The notes: generated from the letters alone by a model not told the origin. 64,000 nt of DNA from Hymenobacter sp. H14-R3 (GCF_030063445.1 NZ_JASITD010000008.1:1-64000), one strand, 5' to 3'. Shown: positions 25,991-35,470, counted from the stretch's first letter. Numbers and translations: made by a program.

Positions 25991-27103
25991 CTATTTAACG
26001 CGCAGCTTCTTACCGGGTTGGAGCTTGCCGCGCAGACTGGGATTGAGGCGCTTGAGGGTGCTTACGCGCACGCCGTAGCGGTCGGCAATCTCCGAAAGCG
26101 TGTCACCCGAGCGAATCTTATGGGTTGCTACCTGGCGCGCGGCCGTGGGCTCACTCCGGTGGCTGTGCCCGCGCCGGACGGCCTGGTTGTAATAATTAAA
26201 AAGCGCCGCAGTAATCGTAAACGTATCACCCCGCAGCTCATAGCCGGGGAAATTATATACATAAGTAGGATTAATCGGATTACCCTCATAGCGCACCTCA
26301 AAATGCAGGTGCGACCCCGTGCTGCGGCCCGTGCTGCCGCCCAACCCAATCACCTGCCCGGCGCGCACAAAAGTGCCCACCGCCACCAGCGGCTTGCTCA
26401 AGTGTCCGTAGAGGGTTTCGAGGCCATTATAGTGGCGCACAAGCAGATAATTACCGTAGCCACCGCCATCCCACTTGCTGATGCGGATAACGCCATCAAA
26501 GGCGGCGCGCACCGAGTCGCCGGTTTCCAGGTCCAGGTCAACCCCAAAATGCCAGCGCCCCCACCGAAAGGTAAAGCCCGAAGTAATCGGTGTTTTAGAG
26601 AGCGGCATCTTGGAAAAGCGCTGCCGCTCGGGTTCGGTGAGGCGCAGCGTAAGCGTATCGCGAATGCGGCGGCCGTCCACCCGGTAGGGGTTGATGTTGT
26701 GCGTATCCCAGATAGAGTAGTAGCCCGCCACCTTCACCCATGACGAGTCGATGAGTACCTCGTCCGACATCTCCACAATCTCCTGGCCGCCCTCATTGAG
26801 CGAAGTAGTGTCCTCGCTCACAATGCTGAGCTTACGCGAGAGATTGAGCACCGACTTAGCGGCGTCCGACTTAGCATCGGGCATTTCCTCCGTCTCTACA
26901 ATGGAGGTGGTATCAGGCCTCACGTAGCGCATGGTAGGCGTGCGGCGACGGAAAAAGTCGCGGTTGCGCGGCGTGCCCGCCCGTGCCTTGGGAGCGGGCG
27001 TCTTCTTGCGCCGTTGGGCTTGCGCAGGTGCTGCTGCACCCAGCCAAAAAGCCAAGAGCAGCAACAGCGCGGGCAAGCGATAAAAAAGCTTTTGGAAAAT
27101 CAA
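25991..27103 (-). CDS. M23-family metalloendopeptidase with LysM domain
   Basis: About 370 aa. A hydrophobic signal (LPALLLLLAFWLGAAAPAQA) is followed by a basic linker. The M23 zinc peptidase domain has FGVDLDLETGDSVRAAFDGV and SHLHFEVRYEG, containing the H-x7-D and HLH ligand motifs. A C-terminal LysM repeat (THKIRSGDTLSEIADRYGVR) binds peptidoglycan. It should cut peptide crosslinks in the wall, or activate amidases if degenerate. TTG at 27103 is chosen because the alternative GTG (27145) lies inside the trxB terminator hairpin. No ATG is available. Confidence 0.85.
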   Translation of the reverse strand: MIFQKLFYRLPALLLLLAFWLGAAAPAQAQRRKKTPAPKARAGTPRNRDFFRRRTPTMRYVRPDTTSIVETEEMPDAKSDAAKSVLNLSRKLSIVSEDTTSLNEGGQEIVEMSDEVLIDSSWVKVAGYYSIWDTHNINPYRVDGRRIRDTLTLRLTEPERQRFSKMPLSKTPITSGFTFRWGRWHFGVDLDLETGDSVRAAFDGVIRISKWDGGGYGNYLLVRHYNGLETLYGHLSKPLVAVGTFVRAGQVIGLGGSTGRSTGSHLHFEVRYEGNPINPTYVYNFPGYELRGDTFTITAALFNYYNQAVRRGHSHRSEPTAARQVATHKIRSGDTLSEIADRYGVRVSTLKRLNPSLRGKLQPGKKLRVK

Positions 27104-27118
27104 ATGAAGCCTAAAATG

Positions 27119-27151
27119 ACCGCAGTGGCCCGGTTCGCGAGCCACTGCGGT
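27119..27151 (-). terminator. Hairpin after trxB
   Basis: ACCGCAGTGGC (27119-27129) pairs exactly with GCCACTGCGGT (27141-27151). On the minus strand CATTTT follows. It lies 60 bases downstream of the trxB stop and upstream of the M23 gene. Confidence 0.6.
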
Positions 27152-27210
27152 GGAGTATAGAAGTAGAAAGTCGCCGGGCCCTGGTGGTTGGCTGCATTCG
27201 CAAATAGTGC

Positions 27211-28140
27211 CTAGCTGTGCAGGCCCGCCAAGTAGCGCTCGGCATCGAGGGCCGCCATGCAGCCCGTGCCCGCCGCCGTCACGGCCTGCCGGTAGGTGAA
27301 GTCCTGCACATCGCCGCAGGCAAACACGCCATCCACGTTGGTTTTGGACGTACCGGGCAGCGTTTTGAGGTAGCCCTGCTCGTCGTGGTGCAGGTAATCC
27401 TGGAAAATCTTGGAGTTAGGCTCGTGGCCGATTGCCACGAAGAACCCGTGAACGGGAATCTCGCGGGTTTCGTGTGTCACCAGGTTTTTTACCCGCACCG
27501 CTTCCACGGCGTGCTCACCCAGGATTTCGTCGGTCGCCGTGTCAAACAGCACCTCAATCTTGGGGTTATCCAACACACGCTTCTGCATGATTTTGGAAGC
27601 GCGCATGGCATCCTTGCGCACCAGCATGTATACTTTCGAGCACAGATTGGCGAGGTAGTTGGCCTCCTCGGCGGCGGTATCACCAGCGCCCACAATGGCT
27701 ACTTCTTTGCCGCGGTAGAAGAACCCGTCGCACACAGCGCAGGCCGACACGCCCGAGCCGTTCAGGCGGGCCTCCGAGGGAATGCCCAGCCACTTGGCCG
27801 ACGCACCGGTGGCAATGATAACCGAATCGGCCGTCAACTCCACCGTTTCGTCAATCGTGATTTTGTGCGGAGCACCCGAAAAGTCAACCTTCGTGGCAAT
27901 GCCGTAGCGAATGTCAGTACCGAAGCGCTCCGCCTGCTTTTTGAGGTCTTCCATCATCTCCGGGCCCATTACGCCATCGGGGTATCCCGGAAAATTCTCT
28001 ACGTCGTTGGTGATGGTGAGCTGCCCGCCGGGCTGCAAACCCATGTACATAACGGGCTGCAAGCCCGCCCGTGCCGCATAGATGGCGGCCGTGTAACCCG
28101 CCGGACCCGAACCAATAATCAGGCAATGAATATGTTCCAT
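27211..28140 (-). CDS. trxB: Thioredoxin-disulfide reductase
   Basis: 309-aa FAD and NADPH enzyme that reduces thioredoxin. The FAD-binding GSGPAGYTAAIYAARAG is at residues 10-26, the redox pair CAVC at C134 and C137, the NADPH-binding GAGDTAAEE near residue 151, and the C-terminal FACGDVQDFTYRQAVTAAGTG near 280. The length is standard. The first base of the ATG lies two bases from an inverted repeat, so the mRNA leader can fold. It follows rpoD but is separated from it by a terminator. Confidence 0.97.
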   Translation of the reverse strand: MEHIHCLIIGSGPAGYTAAIYAARAGLQPVMYMGLQPGGQLTITNDVENFPGYPDGVMGPEMMEDLKKQAERFGTDIRYGIATKVDFSGAPHKITIDETVELTADSVIIATGASAKWLGIPSEARLNGSGVSACAVCDGFFYRGKEVAIVGAGDTAAEEANYLANLCSKVYMLVRKDAMRASKIMQKRVLDNPKIEVLFDTATDEILGEHAVEAVRVKNLVTHETREIPVHGFFVAIGHEPNSKIFQDYLHHDEQGYLKTLPGTSKTNVDGVFACGDVQDFTYRQAVTAAGTGCMAALDAERYLAGLHS

Positions 28141-28141
28141 G

Positions 28142-28215
28142 TGTAGGGCAAGTTTTAGCTCGCCGTTTTATATTTTCAATGAATCCTGGCACGGCAAGCT
28201 AAAGCTTACCCTACA
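28142..28215. repeat. Inverted repeat in the trxB leader
   Basis: 24-bp arms 28142-28165 (TGTAGGGCAAGTTTTAGCTC...) and 28192-28215 pair with three mismatches around a 26-base AT-rich loop. It ends one base before the trxB start codon. Its right side abuts the rpoD terminator. Confidence 0.75.
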
Positions 28216-28216
28216 A

Positions 28217-28244
28217 AAAACCCCAACCTTGCAGCCGGGGTTTT
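28217..28244 (-). terminator. Intrinsic terminator of rpoD
   Basis: AAAACCCC and GGGGTTTT pair around AACCTTGCAGCC. On the minus strand the stem ends in a run of six T. It lies 24 bases after the rpoD stop. Confidence 0.85.
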
Positions 28245-28267
28245 CAGTCAACAAATTTACGTAGAAA

Positions 28268-29131
28268 TTACCCCAAATAAGGCTTCAGCGCCTTCGAGCG
28301 CGAGGTGTGGCGCAAGCGGCGGATGGCCTTCTCCTTTATCTGACGCACGCGCTCGCGGGTCAGGTTAAACTTCTCGCCAATCTCTTCCAGCGTCAGTGCT
28401 GCCTCGCCATTCAGCCCGAAATAGAGCGTAATAACGTCGGCCTCGCGCTTGGTCAGGGTCGAGAGGGCGCGCTGCACTTCCTTGCGCAACGAGTCGTTCA
28501 TCAGACCCGAGTCGGGCGTCTCTTCGTCCTCGTTTTCGAGCACGTCGAGCAAGCGGTTTTCTTCGCCCTGTACAAACGGGGCATCTACCGATACATGGCG
28601 ACCCGAAATCTTCAGGGTATCCACTACCTCGGAGGTCGTCAACTCCAGCACCTCGGCAATTTCCTCGGGCGAGGGCTCACGCTCAAACTTCTGCTCCAGC
28701 TCCGAAAACGACTTGCTGATTTTGTTCAGCGAGCCCACCCGGTTCAGGGGCAAACGCACAATACGGCTCTGCTCAGCCAAGGCTTGCAGAATACTCTGGC
28801 GAATCCACCAAACGGCGTACGAGATAAATTTAAAGCCACGGGTTTCGTCAAAGCGCTTAGCGGCTTTAATAAGCCCCAGGTTGCCCTCATTGATAAGGTC
28901 ACCCAGGCTAAGACCCTGGTTCTGATATTGTTTTGCTACCGACACCACGAAACGCAGGTTGGCTTTGGTTAGCTTTTCCAGCGCTTTCTGGTCCCCGTCG
29001 CGAATGCGCTGCGCCAGCGTCACCTCCTCGTCGGGCGTCAGCAGGTCCACTTTGCCAATCTCCTGGAGATATTTATCCAGCGACTGGCTTTCGCGGTTGG
29101 TAATCTGCTTGCTGATTTTTAGCTGTCTCAT
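28268..29131 (-). CDS. rpoD: Primary RNA polymerase sigma factor RpoD (sigma-70/SigA)
   Basis: 287-aa main sigma factor in the short form typical of Bacteroidota, without the long region 1.1 of Proteobacteria. Region 1.2 begins [16 protein letters not shown]. Region 2 carries [18 protein letters not shown] and [15 protein letters not shown]. Region 3 includes [18 protein letters not shown], and region 4.2 [20 protein letters not shown]. It should recognise the TTTG/TAnnTTTG promoters seen elsewhere in the window. It is single, with its own terminator. Confidence 0.97.
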   Translation of the reverse strand: MRQLKISKQITNRESQSLDKYLQEIGKVDLLTPDEEVTLAQRIRDGDQKALEKLTKANLRFVVSVAKQYQNQGLSLGDLINEGNLGLIKAAKRFDETRGFKFISYAVWWIRQSILQALAEQSRIVRLPLNRVGSLNKISKSFSELEQKFEREPSPEEIAEVLELTTSEVVDTLKISGRHVSVDAPFVQGEENRLLDVLENEDEETPDSGLMNDSLRKEVQRALSTLTKREADVITLYFGLNGEAALTLEEIGEKFNLTRERVRQIKEKAIRRLRHTSRSKALKPYLG

Positions 29132-29264
29132 CGGTAACGGCGCTAACTAGGTAATTCTAAAGAAGTTAATCGGAAATAATTGCTTGAGTAGGCTTGCACC
29201 GTATCAACCGAAAACAACAATGCTATACGAGCGAAAGTTCTTTTGGGCCATCTTACTGTGCAGG

Positions 29265-29309
29265 TAAGCGGGTTGACCGGCCACTCTGAAAGTGCTGGTC
29301 AACCCGCTT
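29265..29309 (-). terminator. Hairpin after pnp
   Basis: AAGCGGGTTGACC (29265-29277) pairs with GGTCAACCCGCTT (29297-29309). It lies 17 bases after the pnp stop. The T-run on the minus side is weak. Confidence 0.65.
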
Positions 29310-29325
29310 CTTTCCTACACAAAAA

Positions 29326-31464
29326 CTACGCCTGCTTTTCGAGCAGCACTTTGCGCGACAGGCGGTATTTGCCGGTTTTCTTGTCAATGTCCACCAGTTT
29401 CACGTCGATTTCCTGGCCCACTTCGAGCACACCTTCGAGCGAGGCAATACGCTCGTGGGTAACTTCCGAAATGTGCAGCAGGCCGTCTTTACCCGGCATA
29501 ATCTCCACAAACGCTCCGTAAGGCTGAATGCTGCGCACCTTGCCTTTGTAGGTTTCGCCTATTTCGGGTTGCGCCGCGATGGCCCGGATGCGGTCGATGG
29601 CACCCTGCATGTCCGTCTGGTTCGAGGCGTAGATGCTTACGTGGCCCTTCTCGTCCTTCTCCTCGATGATAACCGTGGCGTTGGTATCCTTCTGAATCTG
29701 CTGGATAACCTTACCGCCCGGCCCAATGATGGCACCGATGAACTCTTTGTCAATCAGCATCTTGTGCGAGCGCGGCGTGTGAGCCTTCAGCTCGGCGGCC
29801 GGGGCCGAGATGGTCTTGGCCATCTCGCGCAGAATATGCAGGCGGCCTTCGCGGGCCTGGTGCAGCGCGGCAGTCAGAATCTCATTGCTCAGGCCCTGGA
29901 TTTTGATATCCATCTGGCAGGCGCAAATGCCTTTTTCCGTGCCGGTTACCTTAAAGTCCATGTCGCCGAGGTGGTCCTCATCACCCAGGATATCCGAAAG
30001 AACGGCGTACTCGCCGGTTTCCTTGTCCTGCACGAGGCCCATGGCGATGCCGGCCACAGCGGCCGTAATCTTCACACCGGCATCCATCAGCGCTAGCGAG
30101 CCAGCGCACACCGTAGCCATCGAGCTGGAGCCATTCGACTCCAGAATGTCCGACACGATGCGGATGGTGTAGGGGTTTTCATCGTCCGGGGGTAGCACCT
30201 GGCGCAGCGAGCGCAGGGCCAGGTTGCCGTGGCCGATTTCGCGGCGGCCAGCGCCGCGGTTTGGCTTCACCTCACCGGTCGAGAAACCGGGGAAGTTGTA
30301 GTGCAACATGAACTTCGAGTATCCCTTGGCCAGCGGCTGGTCCACAATCTGCTCATCAAGCTTGGTGCCGAGCGTGGCCGTGGTCAGGCTTTGGGTTTCG
30401 CCGCGGGTGAAGATGGCTGAGCCATGAGCACCGGGCAAGTAGTTGATTTCCGACCAGATAGGACGGATTTCGGTGAGCTGACGGCCGTCGAGGCGCACGC
30501 GTTCCTTCACCATCATGTCACGGATAGCCTTCTTCTCAGCCGACGAGTAGTAGCGGCTGAACAGCTTGGTATCCAACTCCGGCTGCTCCGCCATCAGCTT
30601 ATCCAAGAACGCCTTCTTAACGGCCGAGAAGCCCTCCTTACGGCCACCCTTGCTGGCGTTACCAGTGCGGGCTACGTCGTAGGCACCCTGGTACACGCCA
30701 TCGCTGATGAGTTTCTTCAGCGTCTCGTTTTCCTCGTACTTGGGGTACTCACGGGGCTGCGACTCGGGCGTACGGCCCACTGCCTCAGCTAGTTCCTTTT
30801 GCATCTGGCACTGGGCCTTGATGGCTTCGTGGCCGAAGGCGATGGCGGCTACCATCTCTTCTTCGCTCACTTCCTTCATGGCACCTTCCACCATAGCCAC
30901 AGAGTCGGCGGTAGCGCCCACCATCAGGTCCATATCGGCGCGGGCCAGGTCGGAAGTCTTCGGGTTAATCTGGAACTGACCGTCGATGCGGGCCACGCGC
31001 ACTTCCGAAATTGGACCAGCGAACGGGATATCCGAAATCGACAGAGCAGCCGAGGCGGCCAGCGCGGCCAGCGCGTCGGGCTGCACTTCTTTATCAGCCG
31101 AGATGAGGGTAATCATTACCTGCACCTCGTAGTGGTAGTCCTTGGGGAACATGGGCCGCAGGATGCGGTCCACAAGGCGGCAAACCAGGATTTCGTAGTC
31201 GCTCAGGCGACCTTCGCGGCGCTGAAACGAGCCGGGGATTTTACCGGCCGAGCCGAATTTCTCCTGGTAATCAACTGATAGCGGCAGGAAGTCAACGCCG
31301 TCGCGCTGGCTGGGAGCCGATACTACCGTGGCCAGCAGCATGGTATCGCCGAGGCGAACCACTACGGCACCATCGGCGAATTTGGCCAGCTTGCCGGTTT
31401 CAATGGAGATAACGCGGCCGTCGGGCAGCGCCAGGGTTTTAGTAATCGCGTGGGGAGCGGGCAT
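29326..31464 (-). CDS. pnp: Polyribonucleotide nucleotidyltransferase (PNPase)
   Basis: 712-aa 3'-5' phosphorolytic exoribonuclease working in RNA decay. It has two RNase PH domains (the first near [20 protein letters not shown], the second near [16 protein letters not shown]), a KH domain with [13 protein letters not shown], and a C-terminal S1 domain ([20 protein letters not shown]). The start [13 protein letters not shown] at 31464 fits the family. The in-frame start at 31545 would add an unrelated leader. It follows rpsO in the common rpsO-pnp order, with the rpsO terminator and a small repeat between them. Confidence 0.97.
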   Translation of the reverse strand: MPAPHAITKTLALPDGRVISIETGKLAKFADGAVVVRLGDTMLLATVVSAPSQRDGVDFLPLSVDYQEKFGSAGKIPGSFQRREGRLSDYEILVCRLVDRILRPMFPKDYHYEVQVMITLISADKEVQPDALAALAASAALSISDIPFAGPISEVRVARIDGQFQINPKTSDLARADMDLMVGATADSVAMVEGAMKEVSEEEMVAAIAFGHEAIKAQCQMQKELAEAVGRTPESQPREYPKYEENETLKKLISDGVYQGAYDVARTGNASKGGRKEGFSAVKKAFLDKLMAEQPELDTKLFSRYYSSAEKKAIRDMMVKERVRLDGRQLTEIRPIWSEINYLPGAHGSAIFTRGETQSLTTATLGTKLDEQIVDQPLAKGYSKFMLHYNFPGFSTGEVKPNRGAGRREIGHGNLALRSLRQVLPPDDENPYTIRIVSDILESNGSSSMATVCAGSLALMDAGVKITAAVAGIAMGLVQDKETGEYAVLSDILGDEDHLGDMDFKVTGTEKGICACQMDIKIQGLSNEILTAALHQAREGRLHILREMAKTISAPAAELKAHTPRSHKMLIDKEFIGAIIGPGGKVIQQIQKDTNATVIIEEKDEKGHVSIYASNQTDMQGAIDRIRAIAAQPEIGETYKGKVRSIQPYGAFVEIMPGKDGLLHISEVTHERIASLEGVLEVGQEIDVKLVDIDKKTGKYRLSRKVLLEKQA

Positions 31465-31483
31465 GTGTAGGATATAGACGAAA

Positions 31484-31588
31484 GACGTGAGACACGGGAC
31501 ATGAGAAGTTGTACGGGCACCCCGCTGCGGCCCTACCGGCAACAAGCCGAAGCTTGTGCGCCGGGCGGGCCGGGCGTCTCATGTCTTA
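31484..31588. repeat. Short inverted repeat between rpsO and pnp
   Basis: AAAGACGTGAGACACGGG near 31485-31499 pairs approximately with CCGGGCGTCTCATGTCTT near 31570-31587, enclosing a GC-rich region. It has no coding frame. It may be one copy of a dispersed palindrome. Confidence 0.4.
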
Positions 31589-31608
31589 AGCAGACAATGG
31601 GCAAAAAA

Positions 31609-31648
31609 AAGAGTAGGGAACCCTCACTTGGAAGGCTCCCTACTCTTA
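31609..31648 (-). terminator. Intrinsic terminator of rpsO
   Basis: AAGAGTAGGGA pairs with TCCCTACTCTT, with a short inner stem. On the minus strand eight T follow the stem. It lies 11 bases after the rpsO stop. Confidence 0.9.
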
Positions 31649-31658
31649 GCAGATGGGC

Positions 31659-31934
31659 TTACTTACGGATGCCCAACTCCTTGATAATCGCGCGGTAGCG
31701 GTTAATTTCGCGGTGCTGGAGGAAGTCCAGCATCCGGCGGCGCTTACCTACCAGCTTCAGCAGGCCCAGGCGGGTGCTGTGGTCTTTCTTGTTCACTTTC
31801 AGGTGCTCGGTGAGGTGCTGAATGCGGTGCGTGAACAAAGCAATTTGCGACTCGGCCGAACCGGTATCGGTAGTTACTTTCTGAAGGCTGTTTTTTTCGA
31901 AGATGGCCTGTTTGGCCTCGGTCGAGAGTTTCAT
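31659..31934 (-). CDS. rpsO: 30S ribosomal protein S15
   Basis: 91-aa primary binder of 16S rRNA that organises the central domain of the small subunit. Typical S15 blocks are TDTGSAESQIALFTHRIQHL, DHSTRLGLLKLVGKRRRMLD, and the end YRAIIKELGIRK. The length is close to the usual 89. It has its own promoter box at 32007-32014 and a strong terminator, and pnp follows. Confidence 0.98.
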   Translation of the reverse strand: MKLSTEAKQAIFEKNSLQKVTTDTGSAESQIALFTHRIQHLTEHLKVNKKDHSTRLGLLKLVGKRRRMLDFLQHREINRYRAIIKELGIRK

Positions 31935-32006
31935 CGGCAGATAGGGAGAACCCGTCTTTGATTAAAAAATAAGAGAAAATGCGTGCCCCATAACTCGGGG
32001 CGGGTG

Positions 32007-32014
32007 CAAAGGTA
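32007..32014 (-). promoter_or_regulatory. -7 promoter box for rpsO
   Basis: Read on the minus strand it is TACCTTTG, an exact TAnnTTTG. It puts the transcription start about 65 bases before the rpsO ATG. A TTTG lies upstream, but at 14 rather than 19 bases. Confidence 0.55.
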
Positions 32015-32034
32015 CGGGCTTTTGCCCACAAAAC

Positions 32035-33486
32035 CTAGCCTTGCTCGGGAGTTGACATAGCCAGCCGCCGCAGTCGCGGAAAGCGGGGCAGCCGCTGAGC
32101 TAACCGCCGCCAGAAATCCGTTTCCAGCAGCCCCGAGTCATTATACGCCTGATAGAGGAAGAATAAGCCGAACGGCAGCAGCACGGCATTCGACATCCAC
32201 ATGCCCACGCCCACGGGCAGCACAAAGTCGCGCCCGTATTTCGAGCCCATGGTGTCGAACACGTAGAACACAATGAAGAACAGGATGGATACCAGAATGG
32301 GCACCCCTAGCCCACCCTTCTTGATAATGGCCCCCAGCGGTGCGCCAATGAGGAACATGAGCAGCACGGCCATCGACTGCGTGTATTTACGGTAGACTTC
32401 GATGCGAAACTCGGCCGAGTCGCGGGCAATCTCATAAAGCCGCTGCGAGGTGGAGGTAACGAACGAGTTGACGTTGCGCGCCCGGTTGAGGGCCTGCTCT
32501 ACTTGCGTGGCGGTGAGCGTGCCCAGCCGGGCGGGCGGCACCTGCAAGCGGGCCAGCTTGCGGTTCTGGGCGCGGCCCGTAGAGTCGAGGCGCAGGTAGG
32601 CGTAGTAGCCACTGAGGCGGGCGGGCAAAGTTTTACGCTCGCGAGCCAGCGTGCGCTGAATGGAATCGGACCCGTGCACCAGTTGCGGAATATTGAGCAT
32701 CATGCGGTTGGTCTGAAACAGCTCCTTCTTCGTCTCATTCAGATTAAATGATGACAAGGAGAAGGTTATCATGTTGCGCTTGAAAGCCTGCCGAATGAAG
32801 GAAGATGCCGAGCGGTTCTGCTCATCAGGCTGCTCGATATATTGATGGCCTCTAAACAGCTCGAACCCAAGGTACTGCCCATCAAACCGGGTAAACATGC
32901 GGCCCGAGTCGGCGAGCATTACCATGGAATTGCCCGACTTCTGCGTGTGGTTATATATCATAATCCCCATCAGGATATCCTTGTTGGGGCCCACCTTGCG
33001 GTCTACCTTGATGGTGTAGCCAGGAATACCGTTGTAGAAAACCCCAGGCCGGATATCCAGCGCCAGCTTTTTCTGACGCACGTCCCAAAGCAGGCTGTAG
33101 GCGCTCAGGTTAGCCTTGGGCACAATGCGCTGGTTGAACCAGAAGGCCGTGAAAGCCAGCACCAAGCTCACCAGCCACACCGGCCGCAGAATGCGCGTGA
33201 GGGCAATGCCCGAAGCTTTAATGGCCGTTAGCTCGTGGTGCTCGCCCAGGTTGCCGTAGGTCATCAGCGACGACAGCAGCACGGCCAGCGGCAACGAAAT
33301 GGGCACAATGGTGACGCTGAGAAAGAACAGCAATTGCAGTATTACACTGATACCCAAATCTTTACCTACAATATCATCCAGGTACTTGAGCAGCATTTGG
33401 GTGAGAAAAATGAATTCCACTACCGCAAACGTGAGCAGGAAGGGCCCGGCAAAGGCCTTTAGAATGAGCTTATCTAATTTTTTCAC
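32035..33486 (-). CDS. LptF/LptG-family permease (YjgP/YjgQ)
   Basis: 483-aa inner-membrane subunit of the LPS export ABC transporter. Three N-terminal hydrophobic segments lie at about 12-33, 45-75 and 100-118 (start MKKLDKLILKAFAGPFLLTF). A long periplasmic domain follows (about 120-365), then three more membrane helices (SMAVLLMFLIGAPLGAIIKK; VPILVSILFFIVFYVFDTMG). The coupling-helix-like segment GELHELTAIKASGI-type is present as GEHHELTAIKASGIAL. Family members occur in pairs (LptF and LptG), and only one is in the window. It lies about 90 bases after the START-like gene and may be cotranscribed. Confidence 0.88.
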   Translation of the reverse strand: MKKLDKLILKAFAGPFLLTFAVVEFIFLTQMLLKYLDDIVGKDLGISVILQLLFFLSVTIVPISLPLAVLLSSLMTYGNLGEHHELTAIKASGIALTRILRPVWLVSLVLAFTAFWFNQRIVPKANLSAYSLLWDVRQKKLALDIRPGVFYNGIPGYTIKVDRKVGPNKDILMGIMIYNHTQKSGNSMVMLADSGRMFTRFDGQYLGFELFRGHQYIEQPDEQNRSASSFIRQAFKRNMITFSLSSFNLNETKKELFQTNRMMLNIPQLVHGSDSIQRTLARERKTLPARLSGYYAYLRLDSTGRAQNRKLARLQVPPARLGTLTATQVEQALNRARNVNSFVTSTSQRLYEIARDSAEFRIEVYRKYTQSMAVLLMFLIGAPLGAIIKKGGLGVPILVSILFFIVFYVFDTMGSKYGRDFVLPVGVGMWMSNAVLLPFGLFFLYQAYNDSGLLETDFWRRLAQRLPRFPRLRRLAMSTPEQG

Positions 33487-33577
33487 AACAACGATGGACT
33501 AGGCGTAGGCGAACCTTCTCACGGACCTCAACGCATGCTTTTGGCTTCTAGTGCAGGCCGCGTGTACCAGTGGCTGC

Positions 33578-33991
33578 CTAACCGCCTACCTGCTCGCGCA
33601 GCTTGCCTACAAGGCCCTCCCACAGCTCCTGGTGCTCCTGAAGGTCGGAGTGGTCGGAGTAGTCGGTGACGCGCAAAAATACTTCATCGGTGATGCGCGA
33701 CGACTCCAGCGTGAAATCGAGGTAATTGGCATCGAGCAGCGGGCGCTTCTGCTCATCTAAAAACACGTAGCGGATGCTGCGGCCGGGGCGCTGGGTAGCA
33801 ATTTCAGCAAAATGACTTTGCTTGTCCCACACCATATCCAAGCGGTGGTCGGGGTCGAGGCGCACATCGTCACAAAACCACTGCGAGAGGCCCGAGGCCG
33901 AGGCGATATAGGGGAAAAGTATTTTAGGTGAGGCGTTTATCGAGTATTCCATCTCGAAGCGACGCTTGGCGCTGGCAGTGGGCACGGCCAT
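33578..33991 (-). CDS. START-like domain protein (AHSA1/SRPBCC type)
   Basis: 137-aa small protein of the START/SRPBCC fold, as found across Bacteroidota. It begins with FEMEYSINASPKILFPYIAS and has GLSQWFCDDVRLDPDHRLDM and DANYLDFTLESSRITDEVFL. The start at 33991 (MAVPTASAKRR) is chosen over 34042, which would add a hydrophobic leader not seen in the family. The fold binds hydrophobic ligands, but no function is established. It is divergent from the tRNA gene. Confidence 0.8.
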   Translation of the reverse strand: MAVPTASAKRRFEMEYSINASPKILFPYIASASGLSQWFCDDVRLDPDHRLDMVWDKQSHFAEIATQRPGRSIRYVFLDEQKRPLLDANYLDFTLESSRITDEVFLRVTDYSDHSDLQEHQELWEGLVGKLREQVGG

Positions 33992-34073
33992 AAGCAAGTA
34001 AATAGATGAGCCCGCGCCAGCCGCTAGCGAAAGCGGCTCCACGAGCAGGAAAACAACATTTTTTGCAAGAATA

Positions 34074-34104
34074 TTTGCAGCAAGGCAGTTTTTTACTACC
34101 TTTG
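34074..34104 (+). promoter_or_regulatory. Consensus Bacteroidota promoter of the tRNA gene
   Basis: TTTG at 34074-34077 and TACCTTTG at 34097-34104 are separated by exactly 19 bases, the complete TTTG-N19-TAnnTTTG promoter. Transcription should start near 34111, about 11 bases before the mature tRNA. Confidence 0.85.
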
Positions 34105-34121
34105 CACTCCCAAACAGACCC

Positions 34122-34195
34122 GGCGGGATAGCTCAGTTGGTTAGAGCACAGGATTCATAACCCTGAGGTCACGAGTTCAACTCTCGTTCCCGCTA
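34122..34195 (+). tRNA. tRNA with anticodon CAT (elongator tRNA-Met, or tRNA-Ile2)
   Basis: 74 bases folding as a cloverleaf. Acceptor GGCGGGA/TCCCGCT (closing pair G-T) with discriminator A, D arm GCTC/GAGC, anticodon stem CAGGA/CCCTG with loop TTCATAA (CAT at 34156-34158), and T arm ACGAG-TTCAACT-CTCGT. The innermost anticodon-stem pair is A-C. CCA is not encoded. The initiator tRNA is excluded in favour of the elongator or the lysidine-modified Ile form, because the anticodon stem lacks the three G-C pairs of initiators. Confidence 0.92.
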
Positions 34196-34205
34196 CTTGT
34201 AAATG

Positions 34206-34243
34206 AAGCACTTACGCATCTTGTTGCGTAGGTGCTTTTTTTA
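34206..34243 (+). terminator. Intrinsic terminator of the tRNA gene
   Basis: AAGCACTTACGC pairs with GCGTAGGTGCTT (one mismatch) and is followed by a T-run. It begins 10 bases after the tRNA. Confidence 0.88.
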
Positions 34244-34249
34244 TTTACA

Positions 34250-34882
34250 GGGTAATCTGGCATTGTCGTGGGTAAGGATGGAGTATTCGGGGGTGCGAAG
34301 GTACGCACTACCCTCCCCTACTGGGGCTACGGCGCAACAGATTGAGACCCACGGGGCTGCACTCGGGAAAGGTTAGCGCAGTTTCCAATTCAGTGTGCAG
34401 ATTGGCTGGGGCGGACAGCCAGCTTTTCGCTCGTCGTCCGCGCCGCTCGTTCTAGCTACGAGCGGACAGCCAGCGAAAAGCCGGCAGCCCGCACTATACA
34501 CCGACTTGGGAACTGCTCTAGTGTCACGTTACCAGGCGGGAACTGCCCAAGCATTATGACGCGTACCTGTGCACCGCGCTAGCCAAAATGGGTAGCGTCA
34601 CCAGCCTAGCCAGGTGAGGTGCCCACAGGCACGGAGGTAGCGCTACGCACGCGCAGCTACCACAGCAACTTGCCAGCCGTAACCGGAAGGCAGTGAATAA
34701 CCGCAGTAGCAGTACAGCACCTCCTAACGCAACGTAAGCCGAAAGCAGATAACGACACTAACAGCACTAAGACTTAGAAAGAAAAAGGGCTTCTGGGTAC
34801 CCAACTTGGACCCAGCCGCAATGCTAACCCATTTCACCTGAAGTTCGCCTGCGAGTATCGACGAGGTGCAAATAAACAGAAT
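34250..34882. other. Gene-free stretch before the ArsB-like relic
   Basis: No intact gene is visible. GCGGACAGCCAGC occurs twice (near 34411 and 34462), with CTTTTCGCT and its complement AGCGAAAAG beside the copies, a loose hairpin. A short frame ending HYDAYLCTALAKMGSVTSLA (near 34550-34618) looks like eroded coding sequence of unknown family. Confidence 0.4.
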
Positions 34883-35470
34883 CATTATCTGGGTTATCCG
34901 GCGCTCTCCATTATGCTGATTATCATTTGGCCACTGAACGTACCAGAGTATGTTTGGGCGGTGAGTGGCTCGCTGCTACTCCTAGTTTCTCTGGCTTCTC
35001 ACGCCTGCCCTAGCTAGCGCCGTACAAGCTGCCAAGTTAAAAACCCACTCCCGCACCTGTCCATCTGCGCCTTTAGTGCTAACCCAGTCAACCTGATTAT
35101 TTATGCCGCGCATATGCCGCCACTACTACTCTGGCTACCGCATTCTGCTACCAGCGGCTTTTTCTATTGTGGCTACTTATTCCTTGCTATTGCGCCCGCA
35201 AAAAATCGGAGTCGAACAAGGGTATTGAGCAAAATATTGAAATGCCACCTCTCTAAAGCGGCGGCCAGGCAGCCCTGGCAGACACCTAGGTCATGGCGGC
35301 AACGCTGCTGGTGGCTTCGGCCCTCAGTTGGCCGCTGGAGTTGCTCACCGCCACCACGAGCACGCTTACGGCCGTCACCTTGCTCTTCACTGCTCGCAAA
35401 AGCCAGGTTGAAATTTTGAAAAGCATTTCTTGGTTGGTGCTGCCGCTGTCACGTGGTAGAACGCGCCCCA
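34883..35470 (+). pseudogene. Decayed ArsB-like arsenite/anion permease
   Basis: Three pieces in order match parts of the ArsB/SLC13-type permease. First, PALSIMLIIIWPLNVPEYVW and a hydrophobic run (34900-35017, the N-terminal helix region, then TAG). Second, in the same frame after a gap, SANPVNLIIYAAHMPPLLLW (35075-35134, matching the SNPANL...MPPL...W motif). Third, in another frame, LTAVTLLFTARKSQVEILKS and ISWLVLPL (35350-35440, the later helices). Large internal deletions, a stop and a frameshift make it dead. The assignment rests on short motifs and is moderately sure. Confidence 0.55.
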
